Position numbers and translations under genes: made by a program. Below the pieces are notes generated by a model. The model saw only the letters and a list, made by a program, of their open reading frames with translations, did no database searches and was not told the DNA's origin. From Flavobacterium nackdongense (GTDB taxonomy: Bacteria; Bacteroidota; Bacteroidia; Flavobacteriales; Flavobacteriaceae): a stretch of 64,000 bases of DNA. Numbering within the stretch: position 1 is the first letter of the stretch; each line of letters starts with the position of its first letter. Where the stretch lies: the NCBI RefSeq assembly GCF_004355225.1, contig NZ_CP037933.1, positions 3,410,001 through 3,474,000 on the forward strand, in the 5' to 3' direction. Positions 56,199-64,000 of the stretch are shown piece by piece.

Positions 56199-56741
56199 TT
56201 AAAATAGTATCCCTGCCGATAGCTGTAGCACGGAGTTTTTGGATTCGGCATTAGGAGAAATCTCTGTCAAACCTAATACGTATCTGCCTTGTACGAATAG
56301 ACTTTTTGTGATTTTAAAGCTTAAGCCTGCATCAATAGCAAAATCAAAAGTATTCGAATTGGACACATCAAGTTTGTTTTTTTCGCTCAATAAAAATGAA
56401 GCTTGCGGTCCCAATTCTAAACTAAAGGCTTTGCTGAAATAGATTTTTGCCATAACTGGCATAGCGATATAACCCAATTCGTTTTCGATATCGCCTGCGA
56501 TTGTTTTATAGGTAGCCCCTTGCGTACTGTACAACAACTCAGGTTGAATGGCAAATTTTTCAAGTAGCTTGATTTCAGAGACTAGACCGGCGTGATAGCT
56601 TGTGATAGCATCTGTTTGGATGCTTGTTCCCGAAAAGTTAGCGTAATTTAATCCTGCTTTCACGCCAATTTTTAGTAATTGAGCTTGGCTACTGAAGGCT
56701 GCAAGGGCTAGCAAAGCCGAAAGGAAAAATTGTTTTTTCAT
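56199..56741 (-). CDS. Porin-family small outer-membrane beta-barrel protein
   Basis: This 180-residue protein is of the OmpW/outer-membrane beta-barrel 2 kind. A signal peptide (residues 1-20, ending AFSSQAQ) precedes eight or so amphipathic strands (LLKIGVKAGLNYANFSG, EIKLLEKFAIQPELLY) and a C-terminal strand ending LSAGILF. The role may be structural or a small pore. It has its own terminator. It is divergent from two further small barrels at 57001 and 57738 across a 259-bp spacer that holds no gene. Confidence 0.88.
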   Translation of the reverse strand: MKKQFFLSALLALAAFSSQAQLLKIGVKAGLNYANFSGTSIQTDAITSYHAGLVSEIKLLEKFAIQPELLYSTQGATYKTIAGDIENELGYIAMPVMAKIYFSKAFSLELGPQASFLLSEKNKLDVSNSNTFDFAIDAGLSFKITKSLFVQGRYVLGLTEISPNAESKNSVLQLSAGILF

Positions 56742-57000
56742 AATTATGGTTTTTAAAGATGTAGTGGACTATTCTAAAAACTCTTTTAGACTCCTTTTAT
56801 TGTCTTAGGTCGGCATAATAGTATCGTTTTTGTCATTGCTCATTTCTGGGCCAAATGAAGAATGTGATAATTTAGACGAGCTGTTTTTGGTTAATTGTTA
56901 AAAAACCTGTTGATAACTATGTTAATAACGATATAAAAATGTTTATAACTCAAAAAATTTATAAGTTAAATTTGTTTAATTAACTTTAAATAAAACAAAA

Positions 57001-57591
57001 ATGAAAAAAATTATTTTATCAGTAGTGGCGGTTTTTGCATTTGTACTTGCAAACGCTCAAGATGTACCATCAGGTGTCGGTTTCTCTAAAGGAGATAAAT
57101 TTGTTGAAGGAGCTTTTAGCTTTCGTTCAGGTGATGTGGAAGATAGTTGGTCATTCACTCCTAAAATGGGATATATGCTTGACGATAAATGGGCAGTTGG
57201 AGGTTTTTTAGCTCTTGCTGGTCAAGATAATGGCAGTAAAGAAACGGGAACTTTTGGACTCGGTGGATTTGCTCGTTACTATTTCTTATCCTTAGGTGCA
57301 AGTAAAAGTTTTCAAGCGTATGGAGAAGTTGGTTTAGGTTATTCGGCTGTTACCACAGAAATAAATAATAATGGTAAAAATACTAATAGTTCAATAAATG
57401 CAAATATTGATTTAGGAATGAATTACTTTTTCACTAAACACTGGGCAGCTACATTTGAATTGGCAAACATCTTGAGCTATAATAATGTAAATCCTGAGCA
57501 GGGATCAAATTCTAGTGATTTGAACGTAAATGTGAACTTGTTCAACAATATTTTTGCAACGCCTCAATTCGGATTATTGTACAAATGGTAA
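57001..57591 (+). CDS. Outer-membrane beta-barrel protein
   Basis: This 196-residue barrel begins with a signal peptide (MKKIILSVVAVFAFVLANAQ, cleavage after Ala19 or Gln20). Strands such as GAFSFRSGDVEDSWSF and GFARYYFLSLGAS lead to a C-terminal strand ending FGLLYKW. A TAAATTTG -7 element lies at 56967-56974, 27 bp before the start. It is followed by a terminator and a second barrel gene with a near-identical signal peptide; the barrels themselves differ. Confidence 0.87.
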   Translation: MKKIILSVVAVFAFVLANAQDVPSGVGFSKGDKFVEGAFSFRSGDVEDSWSFTPKMGYMLDDKWAVGGFLALAGQDNGSKETGTFGLGGFARYYFLSLGASKSFQAYGEVGLGYSAVTTEINNNGKNTNSSINANIDLGMNYFFTKHWAATFELANILSYNNVNPEQGSNSSDLNVNVNLFNNIFATPQFGLLYKW

Positions 57592-57613
57592 TTTGAAATC
57601 GATTTTACTTTAA

Positions 57614-57641
57614 AAAACCATCCCACAGGGTGGTTTTTTTT
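57614..57641 (+). terminator. Terminator after the first barrel gene
   Basis: Stem ACCATCCC with GGGTGGT, loop ACA, followed by T7-8. Confidence 0.88.
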
Positions 57642-57737
57642 ATGGTTATTAAATATTAGGATTTAATTAAGAGATTTAAGGTTATTATTCTGTACATTTA
57701 ATAGGGATTTTGAGCATTAATTTAAATATTTTAAATC

Positions 57738-58349
57738 ATGAAAAAAATTATTTTATTGGTTCTTTTGGCTTTGGTAATTACCAATGGTTATTCACAAAAA
57801 AAAGGTGCTTTTAGAGTTGGACTAGATGTGGGGTATGTGCCTGCAGGTGGCGGAGGTGGTGGTCTATTGACAATCGAACCTAAATACAATATTACGGAAA
57901 ATATGAATGTTGGCTTGCGATTTGGCGGAGCTGCTGTAATTCGAGATTTAGAATCCAATGTTGGTGATAGCTATACTGCTAAGGTTGCCGGAATTAGTTC
58001 TTTTGTTGGTACTTATGATTATTACTTTCACAAATCAGGATCAGGAAGTTCTTTTGCACCTTATGTAGGTGCGGGTCTTGGGTACTATTCTCTAGCAAAT
58101 GTAGAAGTGGATGATTCTGAAGTTGACAGCGGCGTATTGAATCCCTCCGTTTCTAGCGTTTTTGGTGGTTTAATTCGAGGTGGTTTCGAATGGACCGGAT
58201 TTAGATTTGGGTTAGAATATAATTTTCTTCCCAGTAGTGATTTGGAAGATTTTGATGGGAATAAAGTGGGAACAGCAAACAACGCCTATTTTGGGGTGAG
58301 TATTGGCTTTTTTGTTGGTGGTGGAAAATGGGGTGCAAAAGCTCCTTGA
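57738..58349 (+). CDS. Outer-membrane beta-barrel protein
   Basis: This 203-residue barrel has a signal peptide (residues 1-19, ending NGYSQ) and Gly-rich first turn (YVPAGGGGGGLLTIEPKY). Later strands include YAPYVGAGLGYYSL-type text and GLIRGGFEWTGFRFGLEY. It resembles OmpW-like or MipA-like small barrels. It stands alone between two terminators, upstream of xerD. Ligand and role are unknown. Confidence 0.86.
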   Translation: MKKIILLVLLALVITNGYSQKKGAFRVGLDVGYVPAGGGGGGLLTIEPKYNITENMNVGLRFGGAAVIRDLESNVGDSYTAKVAGISSFVGTYDYYFHKSGSGSSFAPYVGAGLGYYSLANVEVDDSEVDSGVLNPSVSSVFGGLIRGGFEWTGFRFGLEYNFLPSSDLEDFDGNKVGTANNAYFGVSIGFFVGGGKWGAKAP

Positions 58350-58365
58350 TTTTATTAAAAGTTTT

Positions 58366-58394
58366 AAAACCACGTCAACGGCGTGGTTTTTTTA
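58366..58394 (+). terminator. Terminator before xerD
   Basis: Stem AACCACG with CGTGGTT, loop TCAACGG region, followed by T6. It ends about 30 bp before the xerD start. Confidence 0.82.
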
Positions 58395-58421
58395 TGTCTA
58401 AAATTAGCTTTTCTTTGCACA

Positions 58422-59318
58422 ATGAATTGGAACGCTCAAATCAAAAATTACCAATCCTATCTCAAAATTGAGAGGGGTTTGTCGAAAAATACAATCGATA
58501 ATTATTCTTTCGATATCGAGCGATTGTGCCTTTTTTTAGAACAAAATGCCATTGAAGTTTCGCCGATAAAAATCAGTGAGGAAACGATTCAGCAATTCAT
58601 TTATAGTGTTTCAAAAGAAGTAAATCCGCACTCACAGGCCAGAATTATTTCAGGGTTAAAAAGTTTTTTCAGCTATTTAATTTTTGAAGATTATCGACAA
58701 GACAATCCGATGGAATTGATAGAAACTCCTAAAACAGGTCGGAAACTTCCCGACACTTTATCCGTTGAAGAGATCGACGCTCTAATTGCTGCCATAGATT
58801 TGAGTTCTAATGAAGGAGAACGGAATCGGGCTATGTTGGAAACTCTTTATGGTTGCGGGCTTCGGGTTTCGGAATTGGTTTCGTTGAAAATATCGGATTT
58901 GTTTTTTGATGAAGGTTTTATCAAAATCACAGGAAAAGGCAGTAAACAACGTTTTGTACCCGTTAGCGAGTTGACTCAAAAGTACATCGTGTTGTATCAA
59001 AATTATAAAAGAACGGATTTGAATATCAAGAAAGGTCAGGAAGATACTTTGTTTTTGAATAGGAGAGGAAGTCAGTTGACAAGAGCAATGATTTTCACGA
59101 TAATCAAAGATTTGGCTGCGAAAATAGAATTGAAAAAAAGCATTAGTCCACATACTTTTCGGCATTCCTTTGCAACACATTTATTGGAAAACGGCGCCGA
59201 TTTGCGTTCGATTCAATTGATGTTAGGCCACGAATCGATTACGACTACGGAAATTTATGTGCATCTGGATAGACGATTTTTAACCGAGGTGATGAATGCT
59301 TTTCATCCGAGGAAATGA
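58422..59318 (+). CDS. xerD: Tyrosine recombinase XerD
   Basis: This 298-residue Xer recombinase carries all active-site residues: Arg148, Lys172, His244, Arg247, His270 and Tyr279 (CGLRVSEL, SPHTFRHSFATH, LGHESI, EIYVH). XerD acts at dif with its partner to resolve chromosome dimers; the other Xer protein of this window (24435) is a candidate partner. ATG 58422 (MNWNAQIKNYQ) is preferred, since an upstream in-frame ATG overlaps the previous terminator. It ends in a hairpin terminator. The ERGLSKNT opening and INxxETPKTGRKLP linker are typical of Bacteroidota XerD. Confidence 0.95.
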   Translation: MNWNAQIKNYQSYLKIERGLSKNTIDNYSFDIERLCLFLEQNAIEVSPIKISEETIQQFIYSVSKEVNPHSQARIISGLKSFFSYLIFEDYRQDNPMELIETPKTGRKLPDTLSVEEIDALIAAIDLSSNEGERNRAMLETLYGCGLRVSELVSLKISDLFFDEGFIKITGKGSKQRFVPVSELTQKYIVLYQNYKRTDLNIKKGQEDTLFLNRRGSQLTRAMIFTIIKDLAAKIELKKSISPHTFRHSFATHLLENGADLRSIQLMLGHESITTTEIYVHLDRRFLTEVMNAFHPRK

Positions 59319-59333
59319 TGATTAAATTCCAAT

Positions 59334-59384
59334 AAAAAAATTCCAAATCCCAATTATAAAGTATTGGAATTTGGAATTTTTAAA
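59334..59384. terminator. Bidirectional terminator between xerD and rny
   Basis: The arms AAATTCCAAAT and ATTTGGAATTT (with CCAAT/ATTGG inside, one bulge) form a long stem; A-tracts before and T-tracts after allow use by both convergent genes. Confidence 0.8.
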
Positions 59385-59398
59385 ATTAATTTAAGATT

Positions 59399-60961
59399 TT
59401 ACTTTGCTATATTCACCGCTCTAGTTTCTCTAATCACAGTTACTTTCACTTGTCCGGGATAGGTCATTTCGGTTTGGATTTTCTGTGAAATTTCGAAAGA
59501 TAAAGTAGCTGCATTTTCATCGGATACTTTTTCACTTTCTACAATAACACGGAGTTCTCTACCCGCTTGAATTGCGTAGGCATTTTTCACACCTCCAAAT
59601 CCGTAAGCTACTTCTTCTAAGTCTTTCAAACGCTGAATGTACGAATCCAAAACTTGTCTTCTGGCACCTGGTCTGGCGCCTGAAATAGCATCACAAACCT
59701 GAATAATTGGCGATAGTAATGATTTCATTTCGATTTCGTCGTGGTGTGCTCCAATCGCGTTGCAAACTTCTTCTTTTTCACCATATTTCTCCGCCCATTG
59801 CATTCCTAATAAAGCGTGAGGCAAATCGCTTTCGGTATCAGGAACTTTACCGATATCGTGCAATAAACCAGCTCTTTTAGCCAATTTTACGTTCAATCCT
59901 AATTCGGCAGCCATAATTCCACAAAGTTTGGAAACTTCGCGCGAGTGTTGCAATAAATTTTGCCCGTAAGAGGAACGGTATTTCATTCGTCCAACTACTT
60001 TTATCAGCTCAGGATGCAAACCGTGAATGCCTAAGTCAATTACGGTACGTTTACCCACTTCAATAATTTCGTCGTCAATTTGCTTGGTCGTTTTAGCGAC
60101 CACTTCTTCAATTCTTGCCGGGTGGATACGACCGTCAGTCACTAATTTGTGCAATGACAAACGTGCAATTTCTCTACGAACAGGGTCAAAACAAGAAAGA
60201 ATAATCGCTTCTGGCGTGTCGTCAACAATGATTTCGACGCCTGTTGCGGCTTCAATTGCTCTAATATTTCGTCCTTCGCGACCAATAATCCTACCTTTTA
60301 CATCATCCGATTCGATGTTGAAAACAGAAACGCAATTCTCTACCGCTTCTTCTGTTCCCACTCTTTGAATGGTGTTGATGATGATTTTTTTAGCTTCTTG
60401 TTGAGCAGTCAGTTTCGCTTCCTCGATTGTATCTTGAATGTGCGACATCGCTTCGGTTTTGGCCTCAGCCTTCAATCCTTCGATCAGTTGGCTTTTTGCT
60501 TCTTCAGCCGAGAGACCCGAAATCACTTCAAGATGTTGCAATTGGCTTTTGTGAAGTCTGTCAACTTCTGCTTGTTTTTTGTCTAGAACATCTATTTTGG
60601 TATTGAATTCTAAAGTTTTCGACTCGTATTCGTCATTAACTCTTTTGGCTTTGGATAACTCGTTCGAAACTTGTGATTCTTTATCTCGAATTCTTTTTTC
60701 GACTTCAGCCATTTTTTGGTCACGAGAAAGAATGACCTGCTCGTGTTCTGCTTTCAATTCGATAAATTTTTCTTTTGCTTGAAGGATTTTATCTTTTTTG
60801 ATGTTTTCTGCTTCAAGATTGGCGTCTTTTAAGATCGATGCGGCTTCTTTTTTTGCGTTTTTAATCAAATTAGAAATATTACTTTTTTCGATGATTTTGG
60901 CTAGACCAAAACCTCCAGCAATACCCGCAACTCCTAAAATAATTATTGTAATGATGTCCAT
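59399..60961 (-). CDS. rny: Ribonuclease Y
   Basis: RNase Y is a membrane-anchored endoribonuclease that starts mRNA decay. The 520 residues show an N-terminal membrane helix (about 4-24), a long coiled coil (about 30-190), a KH RNA-binding domain ([20 protein letters not shown]) and an HD hydrolase domain with the HDIGKV metal motif. This is the complete domain order. The gene is last in the unit coiled-coil protein - zapA - 6S RNA - rny. Its convergent neighbour xerD shares the terminator. Confidence 0.97.
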   Translation of the reverse strand: MDIITIIILGVAGIAGGFGLAKIIEKSNISNLIKNAKKEAASILKDANLEAENIKKDKILQAKEKFIELKAEHEQVILSRDQKMAEVEKRIRDKESQVSNELSKAKRVNDEYESKTLEFNTKIDVLDKKQAEVDRLHKSQLQHLEVISGLSAEEAKSQLIEGLKAEAKTEAMSHIQDTIEEAKLTAQQEAKKIIINTIQRVGTEEAVENCVSVFNIESDDVKGRIIGREGRNIRAIEAATGVEIIVDDTPEAIILSCFDPVRREIARLSLHKLVTDGRIHPARIEEVVAKTTKQIDDEIIEVGKRTVIDLGIHGLHPELIKVVGRMKYRSSYGQNLLQHSREVSKLCGIMAAELGLNVKLAKRAGLLHDIGKVPDTESDLPHALLGMQWAEKYGEKEEVCNAIGAHHDEIEMKSLLSPIIQVCDAISGARPGARRQVLDSYIQRLKDLEEVAYGFGGVKNAYAIQAGRELRVIVESEKVSDENAATLSFEISQKIQTEMTYPGQVKVTVIRETRAVNIAK

Positions 60962-60981
60962 AGTTGTTAAAATTTATATAT

Positions 60982-61146
60982 AAAAAAAGCCTACATTAGA
61001 TTGCTTGTATAAACTCTGAAATACAAGTTTTGAGCTAACTCGCTGTTCAAGCTTCCAAACTGAATTGGCTTGCTATAGTAACGATGATTTGCTCATTCTA
61101 AATTGTTAGTGTTGAGTTTACCAAATGTGAACTAATGTAGGCAGTG
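60982..61146 (-). ncRNA. ssrS: Probable 6S RNA (SsrS)
   Basis: The 210-bp gap between zapA and rny folds on the minus strand into one long rod. The closing stem is GCCTACATTAG (61132-61142 on the complement) with CTAATGTAGGC (60989-60999), followed by a run of T. Inner helices are TAAACTC/GAGTTTA, GAGC/GCTC and a terminal CAAGCCAA...TTTGG..GCTTG hairpin, with large internal loops between. 6S RNA mimics an open promoter and binds RNA polymerase. Its gene lies next to zapA in many bacteria. Size of about 150-160 nt fits. The call rests on fold and position, not on a covariance search. Confidence 0.72.
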
Positions 61147-61171
61147 CTTTAGTTTCTGTAAAGAACGTGTT

Positions 61172-61465
61172 TTAATCTAGGAGATATTGATCTAATAGCG
61201 CATTGATTTTTTTAATCCTTTCGATAGTCGCTACACCATCTATGGCATTATCAATTTGTTTTTGTTCAGTTTGTGCTGCAAATTGTAAAGCGCACATCGC
61301 TAATACGTCTTGCTTGTCACGAACGGCATAATTTTCTTCAAATTGCTTAATCATCGTATCGATTTTTTTTGAAGCACTACGAAGTCCTTCTTCCTGAGAG
61401 AGTTCCACGGTTAATGGATAAACTCTGTCCGCAATCGATATCTTAATTTTAAGCTTTTCGTCCAT
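61172..61465 (-). CDS. zapA: Cell division protein ZapA
   Basis: ZapA stabilises the FtsZ ring by cross-linking protofilaments. The 97-residue protein begins MDEKLKIKISIADRVYPLTV, the usual beta-beta head domain, followed by a long helix that dimerises (VRDKQDVLAMCALQFAAQ). It starts nine bases after the 96-residue coiled-coil gene stop, so they are co-transcribed. The following RNA and rny make the ZapA - 6S arrangement typical. Confidence 0.92.
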   Translation of the reverse strand: MDEKLKIKISIADRVYPLTVELSQEEGLRSASKKIDTMIKQFEENYAVRDKQDVLAMCALQFAAQTEQKQIDNAIDGVATIERIKKINALLDQYLLD

Positions 61466-61473
61466 ATTTTTTA

Positions 61474-61764
61474 TTAATCTGATAGCTGTGCTATACAGTA
61501 ATCAATTTCACGAATTAATGAATTTATTTTAAGCTTTGTATCTCTTTTATTCTCTTCACTGCCCAGTAATGCGTTGGCCAATTTGAGTGTTTCATACTGT
61601 TTTTTTAAGGCTTCAATCTCTTGAGCTTGAGTTTGTATGACAGTTGCAGCATTGGTTAATTCAATTTTCAATTCTTGTGATTTTTTCTCCAAACTATTTA
61701 TTTTTGCAAATAGTTTTTCGATCTTATTTTCAAGAGTATCAATTATTTCTGCAATTACACTCAT
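61474..61764 (-). CDS. Small coiled-coil protein, possible ZapB-like partner
   Basis: This 96-residue protein is almost entirely a coiled coil (IIDTLENKIEKLFAKINSLE, then TQAQEIEALKKQYETLKLAN). I do not recognise a family by sequence. Its coupling to zapA, and its short coiled-coil nature, recall the ZapA-ZapB pair of Proteobacteria; this is inference by context. It has a consensus promoter 29 bp upstream and is the first gene of the unit. Confidence 0.75.
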   Translation of the reverse strand: MSVIAEIIDTLENKIEKLFAKINSLEKKSQELKIELTNAATVIQTQAQEIEALKKQYETLKLANALLGSEENKRDTKLKINSLIREIDYCIAQLSD

Positions 61765-61792
61765 AATGCGTCCTAAGTATTACTTAATCTTA

Positions 61793-61822
61793 CAAAGTTA
61801 GTATTCCTTTTTATTTTTACAA
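61793..61822 (-). promoter_or_regulatory. Consensus promoter of the zapA-6S-rny unit
   Basis: On the minus strand TTG (61820-61822), exactly 19 bases, then TAACTTTG (61793-61800). This is a perfect match to the Bacteroidota consensus. Transcription would start near 61787, about 22 bp before the first gene. Confidence 0.85.
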
Positions 61823-61944
61823 TACTTTATTTGCTTTTTTATCCTAAAAAAAATCAATTGTCAGTATAACAGCGGATTAAGAGCGTGATTGATTTTGTGT
61901 TATTTTGTAAACTAGATTTTTTTATCTTAGCAAAAATGTATTTT

Positions 61945-63639
61945 ATGAGACCTAGTCTGTTATTTTTCCTTTTCTGTATTCCTATTTTTGCTCAAATCAA
62001 TTATCCGAAAGATTATTTTAGTCCGCCATTGGCTATTCCGATGCAGTTATCAGGAAATTTTGGGGAGTTACGTCCCAATCATTTTCATGCGGGCTTCGAT
62101 TTTAAAACTTTGCAAAAAGAAGGTCTTGAAGTGTACTCCGTAGCCGATGGTTATGTGTCGCGAATTAAAATATCCACTTTTGGAAACGGAAAGACGATTT
62201 ATATCACTCATTCTAATGGCTACACTTCAGTTTATGGACATTTGCAGCGGGCCGCAGGGCCAATTGAAGATTTCGTCAAAAAAATACATTATGAAGAACA
62301 ATCTTTTGAAATTGAACGATATTTGAAGCCCGGAGAGATGGTTGTCAAAAAAGGCCAACTTATCGGATTATCCGGAAATACGGGAGCTTCTGAAGGACCT
62401 CATTTGCATTTCGAATTTCGGGATAATATCACGGAGAATATTATAAATCCGATGCTTTTTGGGTTCGATAAATTTATGAAGGACACCAAGAAACCTATTA
62501 TTTTCAATATTTATGCTTATCCTTTAGATAATGAATCTATCGTCAATCAATCCAAAAGACCTCTGTTGCTTAATCTTTCTTTGCAAAAGGATGGTACTTA
62601 TTTGGCAGATAAAGTGGTGGCCAACGGTAAAATTGGTTTTGGTATCAATACTTTCGATTATGATGACGTTTCTTTCAATAGGAATGGGATATATAAAGTG
62701 CAGACTTTTTATAACGGGAATCCTAATTTTGGCTATCAATTTGACACCTATTCTTTTGATGAAATGCGTTATGTAAATGCGCTAATAGACTATTCAATGT
62801 ATAAAAAAACACAGCAAAGAGTGCAAAAGTTGTTTATGAAAAGCCCATACAATTTAAGTATTATCAAGACCGATGGCAGTAATGGAATCATAAACGTTGT
62901 ACCTAATTTATCGGGGCAGTATCGAATAGAAGTTTCGGACTATTATGGTAATTTGACTACAGTTGCTATTCCGATTGTGGATGAAATTTTACCGGCAATC
63001 ATAGCCAAGGAGCCTGTTTCGAAATATTTTGTAAAAGCAAAAAATGAATCTAATTTTTCAAAAGGAAATATATCTGTTTTTTTTCCATCTAATACTTTTT
63101 ACGAGGATTTTAATTTGAATTTTGATGTAAAAAACGATACTTTGTATCTTCATGATGATTCTGTTCCTGTGAATTCCAATTTTACTATTGAAATAGAAGA
63201 TCATAAATTTACCGAAACTCAGAGAGAAAAATTATTTATCGCTTCAATTGGTGCCAAAAAGTTGAGTTACAATTACACTTTCCGAAAAGATAATATATTT
63301 AAAACCAATGTAAAAACCTTGGGCAAATATGCTTTGGTTTTAGATACAATTCCCCCAAAAATTACTATTGCGAAACCCATAGAAGGCAAATGGTTAACCG
63401 ATAAGAAGTCCATTCAATTCACCATTAGTGATGAATTGTCAGGTATTAAATCCTATAATGGCTTTCTGAATGGCAAATGGATTTTATTCGAATACGATAA
63501 TAAAACCAAGAAAATTACGCATAATTTTAGTGATGGTATTGTGGCTGAAGGAGCCAATGAATTAAAAATTATAGTAGTGGATAATTTAGGAAATTCTACT
63601 ATCTTTGAAACTCGGTTTTTTCGAAGTCAAAAACAATAA
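61945..63639 (+). CDS. Exported M23 family metallopeptidase
   Basis: This peptidoglycan-endopeptidase-type protein (about 564 residues) has a signal peptide (MRPSLLFFLFCIPIFAQ). The LytM/M23 domain lies at about residues 30-165 with the zinc ligands in NHFHAGFDF and GPHLHFEF, so it is probably active. The remainder (about 170-564) is a beta-rich tail with Ig-like text (DELSGIKSYNGFLNGKWILF) that may bind the envelope. In-frame ATG codons at 61936 and 61885 lie upstream; the one at 61945 gives the best signal peptide. A receptor gene starts 11 bp after the stop, forming an operon. Confidence 0.92.
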   Translation: MRPSLLFFLFCIPIFAQINYPKDYFSPPLAIPMQLSGNFGELRPNHFHAGFDFKTLQKEGLEVYSVADGYVSRIKISTFGNGKTIYITHSNGYTSVYGHLQRAAGPIEDFVKKIHYEEQSFEIERYLKPGEMVVKKGQLIGLSGNTGASEGPHLHFEFRDNITENIINPMLFGFDKFMKDTKKPIIFNIYAYPLDNESIVNQSKRPLLLNLSLQKDGTYLADKVVANGKIGFGINTFDYDDVSFNRNGIYKVQTFYNGNPNFGYQFDTYSFDEMRYVNALIDYSMYKKTQQRVQKLFMKSPYNLSIIKTDGSNGIINVVPNLSGQYRIEVSDYYGNLTTVAIPIVDEILPAIIAKEPVSKYFVKAKNESNFSKGNISVFFPSNTFYEDFNLNFDVKNDTLYLHDDSVPVNSNFTIEIEDHKFTETQREKLFIASIGAKKLSYNYTFRKDNIFKTNVKTLGKYALVLDTIPPKITIAKPIEGKWLTDKKSIQFTISDELSGIKSYNGFLNGKWILFEYDNKTKKITHNFSDGIVAEGANELKIIVVDNLGNSTIFETRFFRSQKQ

Positions 63640-63650
63640 AAATAATATCC

Positions 63651-64000
63651 TTGGGTCAAAATAAAATATTACTCGTTTTCCTAGTTTTCTTTTTTGGATT
63701 GATAGCGTCAGGGCAATCTGCTCGCATTAAAGGAGTTATTCTGGATGTGAATAATCAAGCGGTTGCCAATGTGAATGTGACTTGCCAAGGCAAAGGCACA
63801 CAATCGAACGCCAACGGATTTTATGCATTGACGGTTCCGGCAAATCAGAAGCTAACAGTTGTTTTTTCACATATTTCATTAAAAAAATCTACGATTTCAG
63901 TTACTTTAAAACCAGACGAAGATTATGAATTCAATTTGGTGATGAATGATAAAGACGAGCAAATGGGCGAGGTCGTTATTACCGTAAATAACAAAAAACG
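63651..64000 (+). CDS. TonB-dependent receptor, N-terminal part (cut by window edge, TTG start)
   Basis: From TTG 63651 the frame reads MGQNKILLVFLVFFFGLIAS as a signal peptide, then a CarboxypepD_reg-like domain (SARIKGVILDVNNQAVANVN, NANGFYALTVPANQKL) and, at the very edge, GEVVITVNNKK, which resembles the start of a TonB plug segment. Only 116 codons are visible. No ATG is available at this position; it starts 11 bases after the M23 gene. The protein is probably an outer-membrane TonB-dependent transporter; the barrel must lie beyond the window. Confidence 0.85.
   Translation, partial: MGQNKILLVFLVFFFGLIASGQSARIKGVILDVNNQAVANVNVTCQGKGTQSNANGFYALTVPANQKLTVVFSHISLKKSTISVTLKPDEDYEFNLVMNDKDEQMGEVVITVNNKK

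Overview
The window is ordinary chromosomal DNA from a member of the Bacteroidota, most probably a Flavobacterium or a close relative in the Flavobacteriaceae. The evidence is the AT-rich sequence with very AT-rich spacers, the near absence of Shine-Dalgarno sequences except at rpsU, promoters of the type TTG-N19-TAnnTTTG, a type IX secretion cargo protein, a PID-CTERM-like small protein, SusC/TonB-type and DUF5686 outer-membrane proteins, and many Flavobacteriia family proteins (DUF2851, DUF3467, DUF4290). No phage, CRISPR array, rRNA operon or complete insertion sequence was seen.

Layout. 1-11.5 kb: the 3' end of carA, a small exported protein, a SurA-like isomerase, a MoxR ATPase, aconitase B, an S9 peptidase and a LysM/NlpC cell-wall hydrolase. 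11.5-22.8 kb: a putative porin, a DnaQ-like exonuclease, a glutamyl-endopeptidase-like S9 protein, DUF2851, PspC, an amino acid permease, a ComEA-like protein and an acyl-CoA dehydrogenase. 22.8-23.8 kb: a two-gene cassette (61-aa protein plus zeta-toxin-like P-loop kinase) lying between two copies of the acyl-CoA dehydrogenase 3' end and its terminator. 23.9-39.5 kb: the translation and transcription core, in order rpsU, a Xer recombinase, hpf, tRNA-Thr, tRNA-Tyr, tRNA-Thr, tuf, tRNA-Trp, secE, nusG, rplK, rplA, rplJ, rplL, rpoB, rpoC and DUF3467. 39.5-49.5 kb: an exported protein, a T9SS cargo protein and a PID-CTERM-like protein, tRNA-Met, a START-like protein, a class IV aminotransferase, YqgE, HU, Fmt, RecQ and an AAA ATPase. 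49.7-64 kb: DUF493, DUF4290, MurA, a cation efflux protein, a DUF5686 protein, AroQ, three small outer-membrane barrels, XerD, RNase Y, a probable 6S RNA, ZapA, a coiled-coil protein, an M23 peptidase and the start of a TonB-dependent receptor.

How the genes fit together. Most are housekeeping genes in short operons that end in clear hairpin terminators. The main cluster couples ribosome assembly and hibernation (S21, HPF), tRNA supply, elongation factor Tu, protein export (SecE), transcription elongation (NusG), the L11/L1/L10/L12 stalk proteins and RNA polymerase. A second conserved group, coiled-coil protein - zapA - 6S RNA - rny, is read from one consensus promoter and links division, polymerase regulation and RNA decay.

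The accessory interest is in the spacers. They hold dispersed palindromic elements (7.3, 11.7, 14.5-14.8, 24.2-24.35 and 34.6-34.8 kb) and heptamer tandem repeats that often end a few bases before start codons. The strongest candidate for an unusual system is the zeta-like kinase cassette at 22.8-23.8 kb, whose right flank still encodes the last 13 codons of a diverged acyl-CoA dehydrogenase allele.
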